NCBI GenBank assembly: GCA_042408445.1
Contig: JBHORC010000023.1
Location: 62,001 to 126,000, forward strand
Source of the DNA: CF-46 sp042408445
Lineage (GTDB): Bacteria; Chloroflexota; Limnocylindria; Limnocylindrales; CSP1-4
DNA: 64,000 nucleotides
Reading direction: 5' to 3'
Under the pieces are notes generated by a model, which worked only from the letters and a program-made list of their open reading frames with translations, was not told where the DNA came from and did not search any database. Position numbers and translations under genes: made by a program. This document shows positions 61,096 through 64,000 of this stretch, piece by piece. Each line of letters begins with the position of its first letter. The stretch's first letter is position 1.

Positions 61096-64000
61096 TCAGC
61101 GCCCCTGGTCGAAAGGGCCGGTCTGCGCTTCAGCGTCGCCGCCGCGGTCGGCGGTACTGGGCGTCGGCTGCAGCACCGAGTCGAGGATGTCGCTCCACTG
61201 CGTCACCGGCAGGTTGTGCCCCGCGCCGGGAACGATTCGGAGCGTCGCGCCGCGGACGCCGGCGGCGAGCCGCTCGCTGTCGGCCGCGGAGCTCATCCGG
61301 TCCGCGTCACCCCGCCAGACCGCGACCGGCCGGCCGACATCCGCGAGGCGGAACCCCCAGTCGTCGTACGTGGCCAGCCAATCCTCGACCCAGCCTTCGC
61401 CCCCCTGGACGAACGCCTCCGCGAACATCGCGTGGAGCGCCGCGCTCACGGACGGGACCCGACGGAGCGCCACGTCCGGGTCATCGGCGTCGGCGCCGGC
61501 CATGATCCGATCCGGGTCTGCGACGTACGGCGCGATCCGCTCGCGAAGCTCCTCCACGGCGCCGGCGTCACCGGACGCGGCCCGCGCGATCCGATCGCGG
61601 AGGTTGGGCGGCAGCTCGTCGAGCAGCTCTGGATACTCGCGGGTCGGCGCATCGGACGCGACCGCAGCGACGCCGCCGACGCGACGTGGATCGGTCACCG
61701 CGGCGGCAAGCGCATACGGCCCGCCGCTCGACCAGCCGACGACGGCGTAGCGGTTGAGGCCCAGCCGCCCGGCGATCTGCGCGACGTCCCGCCCGCCGTC
61801 GATGATCCGGCGTCCCGGCTGCGGATCGGATCCGCCGTAGCCCGGCCGGTCGAACGCGATCAGCCGGACCCCGCGGGCTCGGGTCGTCCGGACGTCCGGC
61901 GCGTACCGCCGCGACCCGGGCATCCCGTGCAGCAGCAGGACCGGCGCGCCGGTGGCATCACCCCATTCGGCGATGGCGACGCGGCGTCCGTCCTCGAGCG
62001 TGAGCACCGTGTCCCGCTCCGGCTCCGCGCTGGGATCCACCGCCCCCGCGGCAGCGGCATCGCGACGTTCGGCGCGAACCGCCTCGAGCTCGGCATCCAG
62101 GGACGGCACCCAGCGGCCCCCGAGCCGGCTCGCGACCTCGTGCCAGGGCTCGTCCGCGCTTGACGCGACCTCGCGGAGCTCGTCCACGACGATGCAGCCA
62201 TAGGCATCGAGCTCGACGTGAAGACCTCGCGCCCGAACCTCGGCGACGGACCGCAGCGTCTCTCGCGACCCGCGTCGATCGCGCAGCCGGAGCCAGCCGT
62301 CATCGCCGCCGAGCCGGAGCGCCTGGGCCAGCGACTCCCGCCGCATCGTCTTCGAGCCGTCCTCGTGCTTCTCTGCGAATGGCACGGAGTCGCGGATCCA
62401 GCCGGCAGCCGAGCCGAAGCGATTCAGATAGATGACGAGCGACCGCTCCTCGCCGCGCCCGTTCGAGTACGCGAACACGTCCTCGAGCAACCCGCCGCCG
62501 TCGGCGACGACGTCGTACAGCCGGAAGTCCGCAGAGCCGGCGTACTGCCTCCGGTCCCGGAGGAGCGGCACGATCTGGGCATCGAACCAGGCGGCGAGGC
62601 CCTCGTTCGGGCGCTCGTCAAGACGAGCGCGCTGGAACTCCATGCCGTACTTCTCGGTGAACCCCTCCAGCTGGCCGTGGCCGATCATCGGCAGCCCCGG
62701 CAGCGTCGCGAGCAGCGTGGCCGCGCCGAAGTACTTGTCGCCGGTCCCGAACTGCTCGATCGCCGTCTCCTCGTCGGGGTTCGTGAGGAAGTTCACGTAC
62801 CGCCCGAGGATCGCCGGGTCGAACTCGACCGTGTCCCGGATCACCTTCCGGTACCCCGCGTTGTTCTCGTCCCGGATCATGTGCATGAAGGCGCTGTTGT
62901 AGACGCGGTGCATCCCGAGCGTGCGGACGAAGTAGCCCTCCAGGAGCCAGAACGCCTCGGCGAGGAGGAGCGTGTCCGGCGCCTCGGCGGCGACACGGTC
63001 CACCACGTCCCGCCAGAACTCGGTCGGCATCAGGCGGTCGAACTCGGCCTTGGGCATCGCGCCGTACTCGGCGCGGGACGGGATCCCGCCGCCGGCGCCC
63101 GGCTCCGGATACCAGAGCCGTTCGATGTGCTTCTTCGCGAGGACCATTGCCGCGTCGAAGCGGATGACCGGGAAGCGCCGGGCGACGTCGAGGATGGTCC
63201 GGATCACCGTCTCGCGGACGTCCGCCTGGAGGAAGTCGAGCTGGGCGGTGTCGTTCCACGGGAAGCTGGTCCCGTCGTTGCCGTGGTACAGGTAGCGCCG
63301 CTCGCCGGTCAACGTGTCGCGCCGTTCGAAGACGACGGCCGCATCGCTGTCGTCCCAGTAATGGTCCTCCAGCCGGATCTCGACCCGCGGGTCGTCGGCC
63401 AGGTTCTGGCCCTCGAAGCGATAGCTCGGGTAGGGCGGGTGGTCGAGGCCGATGAAGCGCTCGGGGTGCTCGATGACCCAGCGCGAATCGATCCCCATGT
63501 GGTTCGGGACCATGTCGCTGGCGAGCCGGATTCCGTGGCGCCAGGCCTGGTCCCGGAGGCGCCCGAGCGCGTCCTCGCCGCCGAGATCGTCCGCGATCCG
63601 GTAGTCGTCGAGGGAATAGGCGGACGCGACCGCGTCCTCGTTGCCGCGCCAGCGCTTGATCCGCTCCGACGCGCGCGACCGCTGCCACAGGCCGATCAGC
63701 CAGAGGCCGGTGATCCCGCGCGCCGCGAACGCCTGGAGCTCCTCGTCCGGGATCGCGTCGAGCGTCCGGATCTCGCGCCCGTGCCGCTTCGAGAGCTGAT
63801 CGAGCCAGACGTAGGTGCTTTTCGCGATGAGCACCAGCCGCGGCATCCACTCGCGGTCCTCGGAGAAGCGCTCGACCTCCGCCTCGGCCCCCGTGAAGGA
63901 CGGCGCCTCGGCGATCCGCGGACCCCCGCCCCCGCCGAACCGCTGGTGGAGCGCCCGTTGCTCCTCGGTCAGGATGCCGATCGCGAGATCGATCTGCGAT
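61096..64000 (-). CDS. GH13 alpha-amylase-family enzyme fused to an alpha/beta hydrolase (5' end outside window)
   Basis: The frame is open to the window edge; 967 residues are visible. The first about 600 residues are a glycoside hydrolase family 13 barrel: STYVWLDQLSKRHGR, SDMVPNHMGID, VIRFDAAMVLAKK (nucleophile Asp), LLLAEAFWLLEGY (acid Glu) and NFLTNPDEETAI, where the usual NHD reads NPD. After a charged linker (about 600-640) an alpha/beta hydrolase follows: VLLLHGMPGSRR (oxyanion loop), GWSSGGPYAL (nucleophile Ser at about nt 61729-61731) and VPGAGHNLP (catalytic His). A fused esterase on a GH13 enzyme is unusual. Substrates unknown. Confidence 0.85.
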   Translation of the reverse strand, partial: SQIDLAIGILTEEQRALHQRFGGGGGPRIAEAPSFTGAEAEVERFSEDREWMPRLVLIAKSTYVWLDQLSKRHGREIRTLDAIPDEELQAFAARGITGLWLIGLWQRSRASERIKRWRGNEDAVASAYSLDDYRIADDLGGEDALGRLRDQAWRHGIRLASDMVPNHMGIDSRWVIEHPERFIGLDHPPYPSYRFEGQNLADDPRVEIRLEDHYWDDSDAAVVFERRDTLTGERRYLYHGNDGTSFPWNDTAQLDFLQADVRETVIRTILDVARRFPVIRFDAAMVLAKKHIERLWYPEPGAGGGIPSRAEYGAMPKAEFDRLMPTEFWRDVVDRVAAEAPDTLLLAEAFWLLEGYFVRTLGMHRVYNSAFMHMIRDENNAGYRKVIRDTVEFDPAILGRYVNFLTNPDEETAIEQFGTGDKYFGAATLLATLPGLPMIGHGQLEGFTEKYGMEFQRARLDERPNEGLAAWFDAQIVPLLRDRRQYAGSADFRLYDVVADGGGLLEDVFAYSNGRGEERSLVIYLNRFGSAAGWIRDSVPFAEKHEDGSKTMRRESLAQALRLGGDDGWLRLRDRRGSRETLRSVAEVRARGLHVELDAYGCIVVDELREVASSADEPWHEVASRLGGRWVPSLDAELEAVRAERRDAAAAGAVDPSAEPERDTVLTLEDGRRVAIAEWGDATGAPVLLLHGMPGSRRYAPDVRTTRARGVRLIAFDRPGYGGSDPQPGRRIIDGGRDVAQIAGRLGLNRYAVVGWSSGGPYALAAAVTDPRRVGGVAAVASDAPTREYPELLDELPPNLRDRIARAASGDAGAVEELRERIAPYVADPDRIMAGADADDPDVALRRVPSVSAALHAMFAEAFVQGGEGWVEDWLATYDDWGFRLADVGRPVAVWRGDADRMSSAADSERLAAGVRGATLRIVPGAGHNLPVTQWSDILDSVLQPTPSTADRGGDAEAQTGPFDQGR

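Overview
The window is 64 kb of GC-rich bacterial chromosome (my estimate by eye is about 70% GC), almost fully coding, with genes on both strands and many 4-base ATGA/GTGA overlaps. I see no phage, transposase, rRNA, tRNA or CRISPR. The gene set fits an aerobic, free-living bacterium: a CtaA-CtaB fusion for heme A, nickel superoxide dismutase, F420-type luciferase-like oxidoreductases, Rieske proteins and full diaminopimelate synthesis. A GC-rich member of the Chloroflexota is my best guess, and an actinobacterium is the main alternative. This is inferred from gene content and was not tested by phylogeny.

Layout. 0-4 kb: dapB (cut by the window edge)-dapA-dapD-PLP decarboxylase, an overlapping diaminopimelate/lysine cluster. 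4-9 kb: phosphoesterase, YetF-like membrane protein, HAD phosphatase, lipoprotein, UdgX-type uracil-DNA glycosylase, lipB and a GalT-like protein. 9-12.5 kb: ECF sigma factor with a large membrane anti-sigma factor, then a secreted RlpA-like protein. 12.6-22.6 kb: pyrimidine genes, pyrR-pyrB-pyrC with two PyrR-binding-loop-like RNA elements in the leader, then four unrelated genes, then pyrK-pyrD and pyrE. 22.6-27 kb: thioredoxin-like lipoprotein, ctaA-ctaB fusion, ATP-grasp ligase. 27-34.4 kb: a cyclase/ThDP-enzyme pair divergent from an NHL-repeat protein, a beta-CASP RNase-like protein and a Rieske oxygenase. 34.4-38.6 kb: potABCD-type polyamine ABC transporter. 38.7-45 kb: DUF72, exonuclease III, DinB, a repeat-bearing non-coding stretch, a DUF5612-like/ACT pair, an ArsC-like protein, LOG and a Rieske ferredoxin. 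45-51 kb: marR-DHA2 efflux operon, two LLM flavoenzymes, a SIS protein. 51-54.6 kb: sodN with its maturation protease, a structured non-coding leader, an SPFH protein and a LysM protein with a four-Cys N-terminus. 54.6-64 kb: SnoaL-like, TPM-DUF2207, canonical lysA, holin-like, GNAT, DUF885 and a GH13/alpha-beta hydrolase fusion running off the right edge.

Two patterns cut across the genes. First, 22 starts (listed one by one) have a TANNNT-like hexamer ending 6-9 bases before the start codon, 19 of them at 6 or 7 bases, which predicts leaderless mRNAs. These sites were used to choose starts. Second, the few long non-coding stretches (41431-41965, 51845-52295, 29854-30044) carry repeats or stacked perfect hairpins that no gene explains.

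The best candidates for something undescribed are the hairpin-rich leader at about 52030-52295, the four-Cys/LysM membrane protein, the 91-bp-spaced repeat at 41656-41834, and the decarboxylase sitting in the dap operon although a more typical lysA lies at 56.8-58.1 kb.
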